From: Pedosphaera parvula Ellin514
GTDB lineage: Bacteria; Verrucomicrobiota; Verrucomicrobiia; Limisphaerales; Pedosphaeraceae
NCBI RefSeq assembly: GCF_000172555.1
Contig: NZ_ABOX02000007.1
Span: forward strand, 124,001-188,000
DNA: 64,000 bases
Reading direction: 5' to 3'
Under the pieces are notes generated by a model, which worked only from the letters and a program-made list of their open reading frames with translations, was not told where the DNA came from and searched no databases. Position numbers and translations under genes: made by a program. Positions 8,468 to 18,783 of the stretch are shown in pieces (the first letter of the stretch is position 1; each line of letters begins with the position of its first letter).

Positions 8468-11400
8468 TATGCCTCTCCTTTCTTCTCACCAGGAGTTGCT
8501 TTGTGCTGACCTTCAGGACCAACTTCTCCATCATGATGTTTGTCTTTAAATTCCTGCGTACTCAGCGGCAGTTTGTATGCATCCGGCATCTCGGGATTCG
8601 GATTACGGAGACGCGCGAGATAGGTCAGGCGTGGCCTGGTGTTCAGGAAATCCAGCACGGTGTAATCACGATCCTGCCGTTTTAGTTTCGAAACCCTGCT
8701 CTCCGGATCAGAAATGTCACCGAACACAATCGCATCTGCCGGACAAGCCTGTTGACACGCCGTTTTAATGGTGTCACGCGGCACTTTCACATCGCCAGAA
8801 GCACCCGCCTTGACCTTCTGAGCAATCTTCGCGCCTTCAATGCGTTGCACGCAGAAGGTGCATTTCTCCATAACACCACGCATACGCACGGTGACATCTG
8901 GATTCTTCACCAGCTTCAACAGTTCCCACTGCTCCTGGGGAAGATTACCGCCATCGGGATTCTTCCACCAACGCATCAAGTCCCATTCTCCATCGGTCGA
9001 GCTCAATATCGGGGTCGAATAAACAGGCCCCTTCAATTGCTCAAGTGTGCGGCGATTGTAATCGAAGAAATTAAAGCGACGAACCTTATACGGACAGTTG
9101 TTGGAACAATAGCGCGTACCGACGCAGCGATTGTAAACCATCACGTTCAAGCCTTCCTGGTCATGCACGGTTGCATTCACAGGGCAAACGTTTTCACAGG
9201 GAGCCGCTTCGCAGTGCTGACAAAGCATTGGCTGGTTCACAACTTGCGGCTCATCCTTGGGACCGGTGAAATAGCGGTCGATGCGGAGCCAATGCATTTC
9301 GCGATTGTTGGCGACCTGCATCTTCCCGACGATCGGAACATTGTTCTCGCTCTGGCACGCGACCATACAGGTCGAACATCCCACGCAGGAACTCAGATCG
9401 ATCGACATACCCCATTGATGATGAGCTTTCTTTTCAGCCTCTTTCAGCGGATTTGGATAAAGTGAAAGATCCTCACGATTGTCAGCGGATGAACGAGCTC
9501 CCGGCTTCTTTTCCCCCTCGGCTTCCCTGCTCTCCACGAAACTCTTAAGCGGCGAAGGAATTTCCATGTCCATTTCACTGGCGAAATTTCCATTCTCGCG
9601 ATATTCCGCCAAAGTGCCTTCCCGAATGATCGGGCGGCCTTCCATCGTCCCGTGATCCTGGGTTATGGCGAGGTGATGCCGCTGACCAGTAAGAGTCAGC
9701 TTGGCGCCGACAGCAATATCCCCAGACTGCGTGGTGCGCAGAGCGTAGGCATTGTATCCGGTCCCGGTGCCGACGCGACCAGACTTGGTGCGTCCATAAC
9801 CCAGTGCGAGGCCGATGACATTGTTTGCCTGTCCAGGCTGAACCCAAACTGGCCCTTCAATCTCACGACCATCGAGCTGAATTTTTACCATCGGAACCAT
9901 CAAACGATTGTTCTCGCGGTTCTCAACCGAAATGTTCAGCGACCTTGCAGTGGCAGGGCTGAGGAGAATGGTATTCTCCCAAGTTATTTTCGTCACGGGA
10001 TCAGGCAGTTCCTGCATCCACCCGTTATTGTTTAAACGTCCGTCGTCCACCCGATAATCACGATGAAAAACGACTTCAAACTTATCCTTGTCAGGGACTG
10101 CAGAGCTTACAACTGAAGCCAGTCCCTTCGAAACTGCACCACTATCAAGCTGCACTTCAACCGTCTTCGCAGCGCTCTTGTCGAGGAAACCATCATGAAC
10201 AAATTTCTTCCACTGCTCCTCGTCTCCACCAGCAATACCGCGGAAGGTGTCACGAACGATGTCGTAGGATGAAACGGTTTGTTCACCAGCAATACGAGCG
10301 AGCACTTCGATTTCCGTCAATCCGTCGAACAAGGGAGAAATCAGCGGCTGAACGGAAACAATTGTGCCATCTGCCGTGCGTGCATCACCCCACGATTCAA
10401 GGTAATGAGCCATCGGCAACGCCCAGCCGTTGGTCGGGAAAGATTCGTCTTCATAATAAGCAAGACGAACAACGGTTTTAGCTTTGCTCTGAGCTTTTGC
10501 CCAATCCAGTTCAGCAGGCGCGTTATAAACAGGATTGCCACCGAGCACCACCAATGTTTCCACCTGGCCGGCATTCAAATCCTTGGCCAAATCAACGATG
10601 GAACCAGACTGAGGTTCCTGAATATCCTGGAAAACGATCGTTTTGTTTAGATTACCGAGAGCCGAATTGATGGCGTAAGCAATCAGGTGAACGGCCAGTG
10701 GCTGGCGATGTCCCGCCAAAACAAGGCCTGCGCCTTTATTCTTAAGAAGGTCTGCAGCGCAACCTTTCGCCCACTTGCTAATCCAATCGGGACTCCAACG
10801 CTTTTGAAAATCGAGTTCTTCCGTAGTGGGTGTGTCGCTTAACGTCGGCTTGTTCTGCTCGGCGATGACCTGAAGTTTCTTCTCATCCGCCAATTGACCG
10901 ATCGCTGCATCTACATTGCCACCCGCCTGACGCAGGATTTCCTGTGCAACCGAGGCTGCAACATTAATAACCGCACTGCCGGGAACACGAAGACGGTGAT
11001 CCGCATTTACGCCTGTCAAGGTCATCAGACCTTCGACAGCGTATAACCGGTTCATATCATCCTTCGAGGTTTCCGTCTTACGATTTTTCGCGAACTGATT
11101 AATGCTGACGAAAGCGTTTTCTTCTCCACCAATAAAATCAGCATCCAGGGAAAGGATTACCTTGGCAGCTTCAATCTTGAAGAAAGGATTGACCGACTTG
11201 CCAGTAGCGACGCTGGCGGCCTGACGATGGATATCGAAATCGACAGGTTCATAGACATGCCATTTAGCCTTTGGAAACTTTTGGGCAATGATCCCCTGAA
11301 GACGGTCGCGTGAGGGCGAACTGCTCCGCTCAGCGAGGAAGCTCAGCCCCTGCCCACTGTTCTTCTGCGCCCAATCAGCAATCTCTTTGAGAGTATCAAA

Positions 11401-11904
11401 AGCCTTCGCGCTCGTCGCATTGTTTCCATTCTCAGCAAAACGTTGCGCACGATCGGCATCGTAAAGGTTTAGAATGGAAGCCTGAACGTAGCGATCCGTA
11501 CCTCCATTGCTGATAGGATGCTGCGGATTTCCCTCCAATTTCGTCGGCCGCCCATCGTTCGACTTCGCCAGCAAAGGCACTGCTGTGCCGCGTGTAGGCA
11601 TCGACGTGGCATAAAACTTCGCCACACCGTGCACATAGCCTTCCGGCATTTTGGAGAAAGGATAAATGTTCTCAACCGGACGACGGCAACCAGCCAAACC
11701 AAAACCACCTGCCAGGAGAAACGAGGCAGACATGATTTTCACGAAGGATCGCCGTGTGACAGGATCAGTCAACTCGCTGGCACCAGCAGGGAACTCGCGT
11801 TGCGCCCATTCTTTGAACTCAGGCGTTTCGGCCAGTTGGTCTAAACTGCGCCAATACTTTGGTCCGGTTTCCGGTGTTGGACAAGGAGGAGGAACTGTTT
11901 TCAT
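8467..11904 (-). CDS. actB: ActB, ACIII molybdopterin-like/iron-sulfur subunit
   Basis: 1,145 residues, long for the family (paralogue about 1,014). An N-terminal twin-arginine signal, [23 protein letters not shown], ends in a possible lipobox cysteine. A molybdopterin-oxidoreductase-like domain (about 100-760) follows; in characterised ACIII this domain holds no molybdenum. The C-terminal ferredoxin domain carries [47 protein letters not shown] and CTFC with CQQACP, enough for one [3Fe-4S] and three [4Fe-4S] clusters. Compared with the second copy it has an extra stretch of about 30-40 residues between the third and fourth motif sets (after [13 protein letters not shown]) and a longer charged linker before the ferredoxin domain. 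ATGA overlap with actA. Confidence 0.95.
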   Translation of the reverse strand: MKTVPPPCPTPETGPKYWRSLDQLAETPEFKEWAQREFPAGASELTDPVTRRSFVKIMSASFLLAGGFGLAGCRRPVENIYPFSKMPEGYVHGVAKFYATSMPTRGTAVPLLAKSNDGRPTKLEGNPQHPISNGGTDRYVQASILNLYDADRAQRFAENGNNATSAKAFDTLKEIADWAQKNSGQGLSFLAERSSSPSRDRLQGIIAQKFPKAKWHVYEPVDFDIHRQAASVATGKSVNPFFKIEAAKVILSLDADFIGGEENAFVSINQFAKNRKTETSKDDMNRLYAVEGLMTLTGVNADHRLRVPGSAVINVAASVAQEILRQAGGNVDAAIGQLADEKKLQVIAEQNKPTLSDTPTTEELDFQKRWSPDWISKWAKGCAADLLKNKGAGLVLAGHRQPLAVHLIAYAINSALGNLNKTIVFQDIQEPQSGSIVDLAKDLNAGQVETLVVLGGNPVYNAPAELDWAKAQSKAKTVVRLAYYEDESFPTNGWALPMAHYLESWGDARTADGTIVSVQPLISPLFDGLTEIEVLARIAGEQTVSSYDIVRDTFRGIAGGDEEQWKKFVHDGFLDKSAAKTVEVQLDSGAVSKGLASVVSSAVPDKDKFEVVFHRDYRVDDGRLNNNGWMQELPDPVTKITWENTILLSPATARSLNISVENRENNRLMVPMVKIQLDGREIEGPVWVQPGQANNVIGLALGYGRTKSGRVGTGTGYNAYALRTTQSGDIAVGAKLTLTGQRHHLAITQDHGTMEGRPIIREGTLAEYRENGNFASEMDMEIPSPLKSFVESREAEGEKKPGARSSADNREDLSLYPNPLKEAEKKAHHQWGMSIDLSSCVGCSTCMVACQSENNVPIVGKMQVANNREMHWLRIDRYFTGPKDEPQVVNQPMLCQHCEAAPCENVCPVNATVHDQEGLNVMVYNRCVGTRYCSNNCPYKVRRFNFFDYNRRTLEQLKGPVYSTPILSSTDGEWDLMRWWKNPDGGNLPQEQWELLKLVKNPDVTVRMRGVMEKCTFCVQRIEGAKIAQKVKAGASGDVKVPRDTIKTACQQACPADAIVFGDISDPESRVSKLKRQDRDYTVLDFLNTRPRLTYLARLRNPNPEMPDAYKLPLSTQEFKDKHHDGEVGPEGQHKATPGEKKGEA

Positions 11905-12569
11905 CGGTGACAGGTGGAGCAGTTTTGCAGAGATTCAACTTTCCAATCATGGACGAACTTCTGTCCATTGGCCTTCTGCATTTCAGCAGCTTGCTTTGGA
12001 TCGTTGCTCCATTTCCAATCGAGATCAGTAATTTTTTCAGGCGGGCGGAGGTGGGCGGCAGGATTGCGATGGCAATCCAGACAGAAGGACATGTTCAATG
12101 GTTTGGCCTGATGAACCTCATCCATTTTGTTGATCTGACCATGACATTCCACACAGCTCACACCTCGATTCACGTGAACCGAGTGATTGAAATAAACGTA
12201 GTCAGGGACTTTGTGGATTTGGACCCACGGGATCGGCTTGCCAGTGGCATAGCTTTCACGCACCAGAGCCAGTTTGGGATCATCCTTGAGCACCTGGTTA
12301 TGGCAGTTCATGCAAACAGAACTGGCCGGGATATTGGAATACCAGGATTTTTCCACGGCGTTATGGCAGTAGCGGCAATCAACACCAAGTTGGTCCGCAT
12401 GGATGGCGTGGGAGAACGCCACAGGTTGCACCGGCATGTAGCCCACGTTGGCATACGCGTTGGAGCAGTAGTACCATACGCCGGCAGTCACGGCAGTGCC
12501 CACCAGCAAAACGCCGATGATGATCATCACCGGCAGCCGGTTTGTCCACTTAGGAAAGACATCTGACAT
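11901..12569 (-). CDS. actA: ActA, ACIII pentahaem cytochrome c subunit
   Basis: 222 residues, first gene of module 1. An N-terminal membrane anchor (about 11-35) is followed by five haem c motifs: CRYCH, CMNCH, CVECH, CLDCH and CSTCH, the last at the extreme C-terminus. This is the five-haem count of ActA, which collects electrons from the ActB iron-sulfur chain and passes them to ActE. Several additional His (VAFSHAIHADQLG, HSVHVNRG) are available as distal ligands. The upstream region holds a CRP-like palindrome at 12797-12816. Confidence 0.95.
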   Translation of the reverse strand: MSDVFPKWTNRLPVMIIIGVLLVGTAVTAGVWYYCSNAYANVGYMPVQPVAFSHAIHADQLGVDCRYCHNAVEKSWYSNIPASSVCMNCHNQVLKDDPKLALVRESYATGKPIPWVQIHKVPDYVYFNHSVHVNRGVSCVECHGQINKMDEVHQAKPLNMSFCLDCHRNPAAHLRPPEKITDLDWKWSNDPKQAAEMQKANGQKFVHDWKVESLQNCSTCHR

Positions 12570-13198
12570 CTTTGCAATTCTTGTTTAGCAACTTAAGAGT
12601 TCGTTCAGCCCGGTCCCGGCGAGCACAGGTTTCGCCGGACCAAAAGGGCTACCGATTCTTGCGATCGAGCGCCTGGCGTCAATTATTTTTTTTGCATTTT
12701 TCAGGCTTGCCGCAGCCACTTTGCCTGAACCGCCGAGGGCTTCACCTTCGACATTACAGCGAAGTTAAAACGGCGGCGGACTAATTCGCAAGAAACTTTG
12801 TGAAATATTTCACGAATTCGCCGACCGTAATTTTATATATTAGATTTATTTATCAAGTCAAATTCCATTTACTCATGAATAAACAATTCTGTTAACATCC
12901 CGCAAACAAGCTTTTTAATCCCATAAAGTCGTCCAGCAGCTAAATAAGCTTCGCCAATGCGAATCCGATCTTTATTTCCCGCACCAATCGTCTCCCTACC
13001 TTCTCCTTCCATGAGCAATTAGCGGCCATGAAGGGTTTGGTTGCTTGGTCGGCAAATTGCTGGCAGGCTTCGCCCCGGCAGATCAAAGGACGTCAGAACT
13101 ATGCGACACTACTTTGCCCGGGCACGAATTTGGGGAGCAAGTTGGGAGCGCTTCGTAGTTACCTGGAGGAAAATTGAATCTGACAGTCCCCCCTGCCA
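12570..13198. other. Divergent intergenic region between actA and the rhomboid gene
   Basis: About 630 bases with no convincing gene. The half next to actA is GC-rich. The middle (12790-12900) is AT-rich, includes TTTTATATATTAGATTT, and is the likely promoter zone for module 1. A CRP-like palindrome lies at 12797-12816. An AGGA-type sequence (GGAGGA, 13165-13170) lies 28 bases before the rhomboid ATG, too far to be a normal ribosome binding site for it. Confidence 0.6.
12797..12816. promoter_or_regulatory. CRP/FNR-family operator candidate upstream of actA
   Basis: TTTGTGAAATATTTCACGAA contains a perfect 14-base palindrome (GTGAAATATTTCAC) and fits the CRP plan TGTGA-N6-TCACA with one mismatch in the right arm. 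It lies 228 bases upstream of actA, next to an AT-rich stretch. A CRP-type regulator could tie expression of module 1 to carbon or oxygen state. The regulator is not in this window; the assignment rests on the motif alone. Confidence 0.5.
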
Positions 13199-14047
13199 AT
13201 GAGCATGCACGATTCCATTTTTACATATTCAATAATTGGCATAACCGTTTGGACCACTATTTACGCCTTCAGGAATTCGTCGCTCGAAGAAAAGCTCATT
13301 TTCTGTCCGAGATACATTCTGGCGGAAAAACAGTATCATCGCCTGGTGACCTCAGCCTTCCTGCACGCAAACTGGCGGCATCTCTTCTTCAACATGTTTG
13401 GTTTGTATGCCTTCGGCAGGCTTATTGAGTCCATTCACGGCCCGCTAATGTTTCTGAGCATTTATTTTGCAGGCATTATTGGCGGCGACCTGCTGGCACT
13501 GTGGCTGCACCGCAATCATGAGTATCGGGCTTACGGAGCTTCCGGTGGCGTATGTGGGATCGTGTTTGCCGCAATTTTTTTATTTCCGGGCATAGGTGTC
13601 TCGATGATGTTCATACCCATCTCGATACCTGGGTGGCTCTACGTGGTCATCTTCCTCACGAGTGAATTCCATGGCACCATCAAAGGAAAAGATAACGTTG
13701 GTCATGATGCCCATTTGGGGGGCGCGATTATCAGCCTGGCCACAGCTACGGCTTTTAAACCGGAGATCGTCCAATGGAGCCCAAAGCTTTATGCTGCCGT
13801 GATGCTGCTCTCCCTTGGCATGCTGGCTTACCTGATCAAGAATCCTCTTTTCCTCCCATTAAAAACCTTCATGCATTTTGGTTCAGTATCAGTACCAAAG
13901 AAACTCCAGGTTCCATCATCCCCCGCGCAGGAAACGGAGCGAGTTAACAAGATCCTTGATAAGATCTCCCAAAAGAGAATCAAAAGCCTGAATAAAGAAG
14001 AGCATGAGCTATTACTCAGAGCCTCCCGAAAAAGCCAAAGTAAATAA
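13199..14047 (+). CDS. Rhomboid-family intramembrane serine protease
   Basis: 282 residues with six or seven membrane segments in the first 210. It has the rhomboid signature: HANWRHLFFNMFG (His56, His61, Asn65), the active-site serine in YGASGG (about Ser115), and the catalytic His in GHDAHLGG (about His172). Cleavage would occur within the membrane of single-span substrates. A charged cytoplasmic tail (about 225-282, VNKILDKISQKRIKSLNKEE) resembles the C-terminal extension seen in many environmental rhomboids. Start is ATG 13199 or the in-frame ATG at 13205; neither has a strong ribosome site. It sits between the two respiratory modules; no link to them is shown. Confidence 0.92.
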   Translation: MSMHDSIFTYSIIGITVWTTIYAFRNSSLEEKLIFCPRYILAEKQYHRLVTSAFLHANWRHLFFNMFGLYAFGRLIESIHGPLMFLSIYFAGIIGGDLLALWLHRNHEYRAYGASGGVCGIVFAAIFLFPGIGVSMMFIPISIPGWLYVVIFLTSEFHGTIKGKDNVGHDAHLGGAIISLATATAFKPEIVQWSPKLYAAVMLLSLGMLAYLIKNPLFLPLKTFMHFGSVSVPKKLQVPSSPAQETERVNKILDKISQKRIKSLNKEEHELLLRASRKSQSK

Positions 14048-14142
14048 CGACCGTCGCGTGCCTTTCTGCCACGCTGAGGTCTCTTCAATGGGTTGTCCGG
14101 CTTCGCCTTGACTCACGAGGTCTTGTAACTTACGGGTAATTC

Positions 14143-14493
14143 ATGGGAACAAGAATGCTGTCAGATCTATCAGTTGAACAACTGAAGCAAGCCGTGGCTA
14201 TCAGGGAGCAAATTGATGTGCTCGAAGATCAACTGGAGAAGCTTCTGAGCGGAACTGGCACTGCACGAACTCCGGTTCGAGCAGGCCGGAGGCAACTCAG
14301 CCCGGCAGCAAGGGAAAGCATCGCGGCCGCACAAAGGCTAAGATGGGCGGAGCATCGCAAAGCCAGGCAACAAGCAGGCAAAGGAACGAGTGCGCGGGTT
14401 TCTCAACGCAGGCACCAGACCAGTGCGCCCAAACAAGAAACAACGGCTTCAACTCAAAAGTCAGCTTCGAAACGAGGCAGGCGAAAGACTTGA
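14143..14493 (+). CDS. Small basic protein with SPAAR-AAQR-RW motif
   Basis: 116 residues. The N-terminal part (about 1-42) is a predicted helix or coiled coil (LSVEQLKQAVAIREQIDVLEDQLEKLL, cited in pieces elsewhere). It is followed by the motif RRQLSPAARESIAAAQRLRW (about 50-69) and a Lys/Arg/Ser/Gln-rich disordered tail ending SKRGRRKT. The same core (K/R-x-SPAAR-x-I-AAAQ-R-W) is common in small proteins of Verrucomicrobiota. It is highly basic, so nucleic-acid binding is plausible but not shown. A second ATG (14155) could be the start. Confidence 0.65.
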   Translation: MGTRMLSDLSVEQLKQAVAIREQIDVLEDQLEKLLSGTGTARTPVRAGRRQLSPAARESIAAAQRLRWAEHRKARQQAGKGTSARVSQRRHQTSAPKQETTASTQKSASKRGRRKT

Positions 14494-14542
14494 CAGTTGA
14501 GGCTTTGGCGCTGCCTAATTCTCCCGAGTCTTACTCCAAAAT

Positions 14543-15181
14543 ATGCGCTACCTCAGCCTAATCTGCTGGTTGACGTTTTCACTATCCAACCTACCTGGCC
14601 AAGCCGCAGACGCGGCAGCCTTAAACACAGATATCATTCGCATTGCCAGGAGCTTCAAGGATGGCGGCGGATACAATACAGCATGGAAAGGAACCGGAAC
14701 GGCCGAAGAAATCAATTTCAAAGGCGAGAAAATTCTGGCCTGCGGTGACAAAACCTACTGCTGTGGCTTTACCTTCACGGTGGTCATGCGCGTAGCGGCG
14801 GAACGAGGTTTGCTCAAGGATAAAACAAGCCACGAGATTCGGAAATTTCAAAAGGAATGGTACGGTGCCACCGCAACCAGCGCCGAAAGGCAGTGTCAAT
14901 TGGCCATGAAGAACCTCGGCATTGGGAAAGCCATTTCGTTTGAGGAAGCACAGCTGGGCGATTTTGTTCAATTGTGGAGAACGAAGTCCGGCCACAGCGT
15001 CCTTTTTGTCGGCTGGGTGGAAGAGAACGGCCAGAAAATCGGCATGCACTACCGAAGCTCCCAACCTGGAACAGATGGCATCGGCGATGCCACTGAATAC
15101 TTCACCAAAGCCGCACCGGGAAGAAGTCCCCTGGATAAAAATCGCACTTACTTCTGTCGCCTAAATCCAACCTCAAAGTAA
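14543..15181 (+). CDS. Secreted cysteine-peptidase-like (NlpC/CHAP-type) protein
   Basis: 212 residues. A signal peptide (about 1-20, ends near GQAADA) is followed by a single domain. KTYCCGFTFTVVMRV (Cys73/74 at the start of a helix) and LGDFVQLWRTKSGHSVLFVGW (His151 opening a strand) give the Cys...His order of the NlpC/P60-CHAP fold, which cuts peptide cross-links in cell walls. No other domain is present. It ends directly against the convergent coxD stop (no gap). The fold assignment is by motif order and is moderate. Confidence 0.65.
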   Translation: MRYLSLICWLTFSLSNLPGQAADAAALNTDIIRIARSFKDGGGYNTAWKGTGTAEEINFKGEKILACGDKTYCCGFTFTVVMRVAAERGLLKDKTSHEIRKFQKEWYGATATSAERQCQLAMKNLGIGKAISFEEAQLGDFVQLWRTKSGHSVLFVGWVEENGQKIGMHYRSSQPGTDGIGDATEYFTKAAPGRSPLDKNRTYFCRLNPTSK

Positions 15182-15550
15182 TCATTTGTCCCGGTGTGTC
15201 TCTTTATCAAGGTAGTCCGGACTGTTCATTTGTTTTCGAAACTCAGACAGCGATTTATTGGTGGGTCGCACCTGCCCTCTCGTTATATAATCAGTCAGCG
15301 TAAGCGTGATCATGATCATTAGCCATAGAAAACCAGCTCCCGCAAAGATCCAAATGATCCTGCTCCCATAGCGGACGTGCATGAAGAAAAGGAGAACCAA
15401 CAGCATCTTTAACACTGCAATCGCCATGGCGATGACAATGCTGAAAGGACCAAGGTTTATCCTGGATACTCCCCAGGTAATCAGGAGCAGCAGGATCAGG
15501 CTAATCCACACCAGAAGATAGGTCTTTACTGAAATGATTTTGCTGCTCAT
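15182..15550 (-). CDS. coxD: Cytochrome c oxidase subunit IV (CoxD type)
   Basis: 122 residues from ATG 15550, whose A is shared with the coxC stop (TAATG). Three membrane segments (about 8-28, 32-54, 62-86) include LGPFSIVIAMAIAVLKMLLVLLFFMHVRYG, cited here as a region, with the MHVRY motif typical of prokaryotic caa3/cytochrome o subunit IV. It is a small structural subunit that stabilises the oxidase. Last gene of module 2. Confidence 0.88.
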   Translation of the reverse strand: MSSKIISVKTYLLVWISLILLLLITWGVSRINLGPFSIVIAMAIAVLKMLLVLLFFMHVRYGSRIIWIFAGAGFLWLMIMITLTLTDYITRGQVRPTNKSLSEFRKQMNSPDYLDKETHRDK

Positions 15551-16188
15551 TAGTGTCGGTTGATGAGGTAAATAAGTGGGTACAGGAATATCCAAACGAT
15601 ATCCACAAAGTGCCAGTACAGTCCGGATAGTTCCACGGGCGTGTAGTAATCCTTGTCAAAGCGCCGTTGGAATGCCAGGAACGCCATCACTGAAAGAACC
15701 CCAATGCCAACGAGGACATGGATCGCATGCAGGCCAGTCATCGCCCAATAAAAAACAAAGAACAATTCCCCTTGAGCCGCTCCTTTCAGCGAGAACGATG
15801 GCCCGGGCACCAGGTGTTCGCGAATATCCTCGGTGTATTCCGCCGCCTTGACTCCCATGAATGCAATGGCAAAGAAAATGGTGACCAGAAGATACCGGAA
15901 TAAAATCTGATTCCTTCCTTGCTGAGCAGCTCGAACCCCCAAAGCCATCGTAAAACTACTGGTGAGAAGTATCGCAGTATTGATGGTTCCATAGAGCAAA
16001 TTTGTCTGTTGGCTCGCCACGACCCAGCTTTCGTGATACGTGTGCCGGTAAACGATGTAGCCCAAAAACAATCCTCCGAAAAATAGTATTTCAGTAGCCA
16101 GGAACGTCCAAATACCGAGCAAAGCGGCTTCATGTTGCTGTTCGGCACTGTCAAATTGTTCCGCCACCATGGAATTTGTCTCAGCCAC
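15550..16188 (-). CDS. coxC: Cytochrome c oxidase subunit III
   Basis: 212 residues from GTG 16188, chosen because GGAGG lies 6 bases upstream; the gene then overlaps coxA by 8 bases. Five membrane helices are apparent. Features of subunit III include [18 protein letters not shown] (with the conserved Glu), [12 protein letters not shown] and [18 protein letters not shown]. It packs beside subunit I and helps proton uptake and stability; it binds no metal. Confidence 0.93.
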   Translation of the reverse strand: MAETNSMVAEQFDSAEQQHEAALLGIWTFLATEILFFGGLFLGYIVYRHTYHESWVVASQQTNLLYGTINTAILLTSSFTMALGVRAAQQGRNQILFRYLLVTIFFAIAFMGVKAAEYTEDIREHLVPGPSFSLKGAAQGELFFVFYWAMTGLHAIHVLVGIGVLSVMAFLAFQRRFDKDYYTPVELSGLYWHFVDIVWIFLYPLIYLINRH

Positions 16189-17836
16189 GTTGCACCTCCA
16201 ATTTCTTTTCCTCCTCTTCGGCGGAGTAGTCGTAAGGGCCCTTGGTGACAAGTGGAGTTTCGTCGAAGTTATGCACAGGGGGCGGCGAGGTAGTCTGCCA
16301 TTCGAGCCCGGTTGCGTTCCATGGATTTGCTGGAGCTCGCTTTCCTTTGAATAGTGACCACGTGAAGTAAATTACCGGCAATAGATAACCCACTCCCAGG
16401 ATGGTGGCACCAGCGGTGGAAAGCACGTTATAAATCTGAAACTCCGGCGCATACGCATGATACCGTCGAGGCATGCCCAGGTAACCAACGACGAATTGTG
16501 GAAAAAAGGTCAGGTTGAAACCGATGAAGGTAATGAGCGCGGCTAGTTGGCCAAGCTTCTCCGGATACATCCGCCCTGTAATCTTCGGCCACCAGAAGTG
16601 CATTCCCCCCATGAATCCAAGCACGGTTCCGCCCACCATAATGTAATGAAAATGAGCAATGATAAAATATGTGTCAGTGACATGGACATCCACTGCGATG
16701 GCGGCGAGCATCACCCCGGTCAATCCGCCAACAGAAAACAATCCGATAAAGCCCAGCGCATAGAGCATGGGAGTTTCGAAGGAAATCGAGCCGCGATACA
16801 GTGTGGCGGTCCAATTGAAAACCTTGATCGCTGATGGGACTGCCACGAGGAAGCTGAGCAAGGAAAATATCATTCCCGCGTAAACCGATTGACCACTGAC
16901 AAACATATGATGTCCCCAAACTAAAAACCCGATCACGGCAATCGCCAGGCTGGCAAAAGCAATGAAACTATAGCCAAAAATCCTGTTCCTGGAAAAACAG
17001 GGTACCAGTTCACTAATGACAGCCATGCTGGGAAGCACCATGATGTAAACCGCCGGATGTGAATAGAACCAGAAAAGATGCTGGAACAGTACCGGATCAC
17101 CCCCGAGTTTGGGATCAAAGATTCCCAACCCCCAGATGCGTTCCAACGCCATAAGAGCTAACGTAATTGCCAACACTGGCGTGGCGAGCACAAGGATCAA
17201 GCTCGTCGCATAATGCGACCATATGAAAAGTGGCAGGCGAAACCAGGTCATGCCGGGAGCACGCAGCTTATGGACTGTGATGATGAAATTGAGTCCGGTG
17301 ATAATTGACGCAAAGCCTGAGAGAAAAATCCCTGCAGCCATTTCAAAAACGTGGGTGTTTGCATATCTGCTGCTGTATGGGGTATAAAAGGTCCACCCCG
17401 TATCGACGCCACCATAAATAATGGCATGAAGCGCCATTAACCCGCCAGCTATGAACAAATACCAACTCAACAAATTCAGTTTGGGAAACGCAACGTCGCG
17501 CGCGCCAATCATCATTGGAATTAGAAAATTTCCAAGGACGTTGGGAATGGACGGTATCAGGAAGAACCAGACCATGACCACACCGTGGAGGGTGAACAGC
17601 TTGTTGTAGGTATTCGATAAAACGAGATCGCCCTTCGGGGTAAGCAACTCCAACCGCATGATACCCGCGGCCACCGCAGCAATAATGAAAAAGACAATGA
17701 TCGAGAAGAGATAAAGCAGTCCGATTCGTTTGTGGTCCGTGGTTAGAAGCCACGACTTGATGGTATGTCCAGCTTCCAAATAATTCTCTTCCAACATCAC
17801 GGGTGCGGCGGATTCACTTTCGGGAATCACACTCAT
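16181..17836 (-). CDS. coxA: Cytochrome c oxidase subunit I, A2-type caa3 oxidase
   Basis: 551 residues, twelve helices. All metal ligands are present: TLHGVVMVW (haem a His), [13 protein letters not shown] (CuB His and cross-linked Tyr), WGHHMFVSG (CuB His pair), and [10 protein letters not shown] (haem a3 and haem a His). The FYSHPAVY form has Tyr-Ser instead of the Glu of A1 oxidases, which marks an A2-type haem-copper oxidase as in Thermus or Rhodothermus caa3. It reduces oxygen to water and pumps protons. Overlaps coxB by 4 bases. Confidence 0.96.
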   Translation of the reverse strand: MSVIPESESAAPVMLEENYLEAGHTIKSWLLTTDHKRIGLLYLFSIIVFFIIAAVAAGIMRLELLTPKGDLVLSNTYNKLFTLHGVVMVWFFLIPSIPNVLGNFLIPMMIGARDVAFPKLNLLSWYLFIAGGLMALHAIIYGGVDTGWTFYTPYSSRYANTHVFEMAAGIFLSGFASIITGLNFIITVHKLRAPGMTWFRLPLFIWSHYATSLILVLATPVLAITLALMALERIWGLGIFDPKLGGDPVLFQHLFWFYSHPAVYIMVLPSMAVISELVPCFSRNRIFGYSFIAFASLAIAVIGFLVWGHHMFVSGQSVYAGMIFSLLSFLVAVPSAIKVFNWTATLYRGSISFETPMLYALGFIGLFSVGGLTGVMLAAIAVDVHVTDTYFIIAHFHYIMVGGTVLGFMGGMHFWWPKITGRMYPEKLGQLAALITFIGFNLTFFPQFVVGYLGMPRRYHAYAPEFQIYNVLSTAGATILGVGYLLPVIYFTWSLFKGKRAPANPWNATGLEWQTTSPPPVHNFDETPLVTKGPYDYSAEEEEKKLEVQRG

Positions 17837-18780
17837 TTCGTTTCCTCCAATGGCTGTTTATTCGCGAGACTCTTTACATAGGCAATCAGTTGCAACAGTT
17901 CCTCCTCTGAGATGTGCCCTTGATAGGTCGGCATCACTGGCTCATAACCAGCAGCAATTTGTGACTGCGGCAGCAGGATCGAGTCGCGAATATATTTCTC
18001 ATCGGCAAATGCCCACTGGCCGCCTTGCAACGGAACTGGTTTGCCAAAAACCCCTTCCAATCGCGGCGCCCTCACCTGCCCGCTGCCCATGTGACATCCG
18101 CTGCAACCGAGCTCGCGAAATAATCGTTCCCCCGTTTGAGCCAGATTTTCCTGCGGCCTTCCATTTGCCAACCACTGCTGATATTCATCAGGCCTCATTA
18201 CAATAATACTGCCAGTCATACCGGAATGGCTGGTTCCGCAATATTCGGCGCAGAACAAATGGTAGGTACCCAGCCTGGTTGGGCGGAACCATTCGGTTAC
18301 ATATCTCCCGGGAACCACGTCTTGTTTGATCCGGAAGGCTGGGATGAAGAAACTATGAATCACATCCTGAGAGGCCATGGTCAGTTTGACGACCTTCCCC
18401 AGCGGCACGTGAAGTTCATTAATCTCGCGATTCCCTTCAGCATGCTGCAGCTTCCACATCCACTGCTTGCCAATCACATTGATTTCAAGCGCGTTCGCCG
18501 GTGGGCGCTCCAGGTCAAAATATACGGTCGCAGCCCAACTGTAGATGCCGAGCACCAGGAACAATGGTACGAGAGTCCAGGTCACTTCAATTTTCCACGT
18601 GGCAAAGTTCAAAGGCCGGCGATCGGCCTTGTTTCCTCTGCGGTATTTGAACAGAAAATAAAACATGGGACCAAAAATGATCGCCAGCAGGACCAGGCTG
18701 AGCAGCACCAGGGCAATAAAGAGAGTGTCCACTTTGGTGGCGATGCTGGATGCTTGATGGGGAAATAAGGGAAAGTTCAT
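17833..18780 (-). CDS. coxB: Cytochrome c oxidase subunit II with fused cytochrome c (caa3)
   Basis: 315 residues. Two N-terminal helices (about 18-42 and 62-85) are followed by a cupredoxin domain with the CuA ligands DVIHSF and [14 protein letters not shown]-terminal cytochrome c domain has CSGCHMG (about 224-230) and the axial Met in EPVMPTYQG. The fused haem is the electron entry point of caa3 oxidases. Located just after Sco, which loads CuA. The 3' end overlaps coxA. Confidence 0.96.
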   Translation of the reverse strand: MNFPLFPHQASSIATKVDTLFIALVLLSLVLLAIIFGPMFYFLFKYRRGNKADRRPLNFATWKIEVTWTLVPLFLVLGIYSWAATVYFDLERPPANALEINVIGKQWMWKLQHAEGNREINELHVPLGKVVKLTMASQDVIHSFFIPAFRIKQDVVPGRYVTEWFRPTRLGTYHLFCAEYCGTSHSGMTGSIIVMRPDEYQQWLANGRPQENLAQTGERLFRELGCSGCHMGSGQVRAPRLEGVFGKPVPLQGGQWAFADEKYIRDSILLPQSQIAAGYEPVMPTYQGHISEEELLQLIAYVKSLANKQPLEETK

Positions 18781-18783
18781 ACC

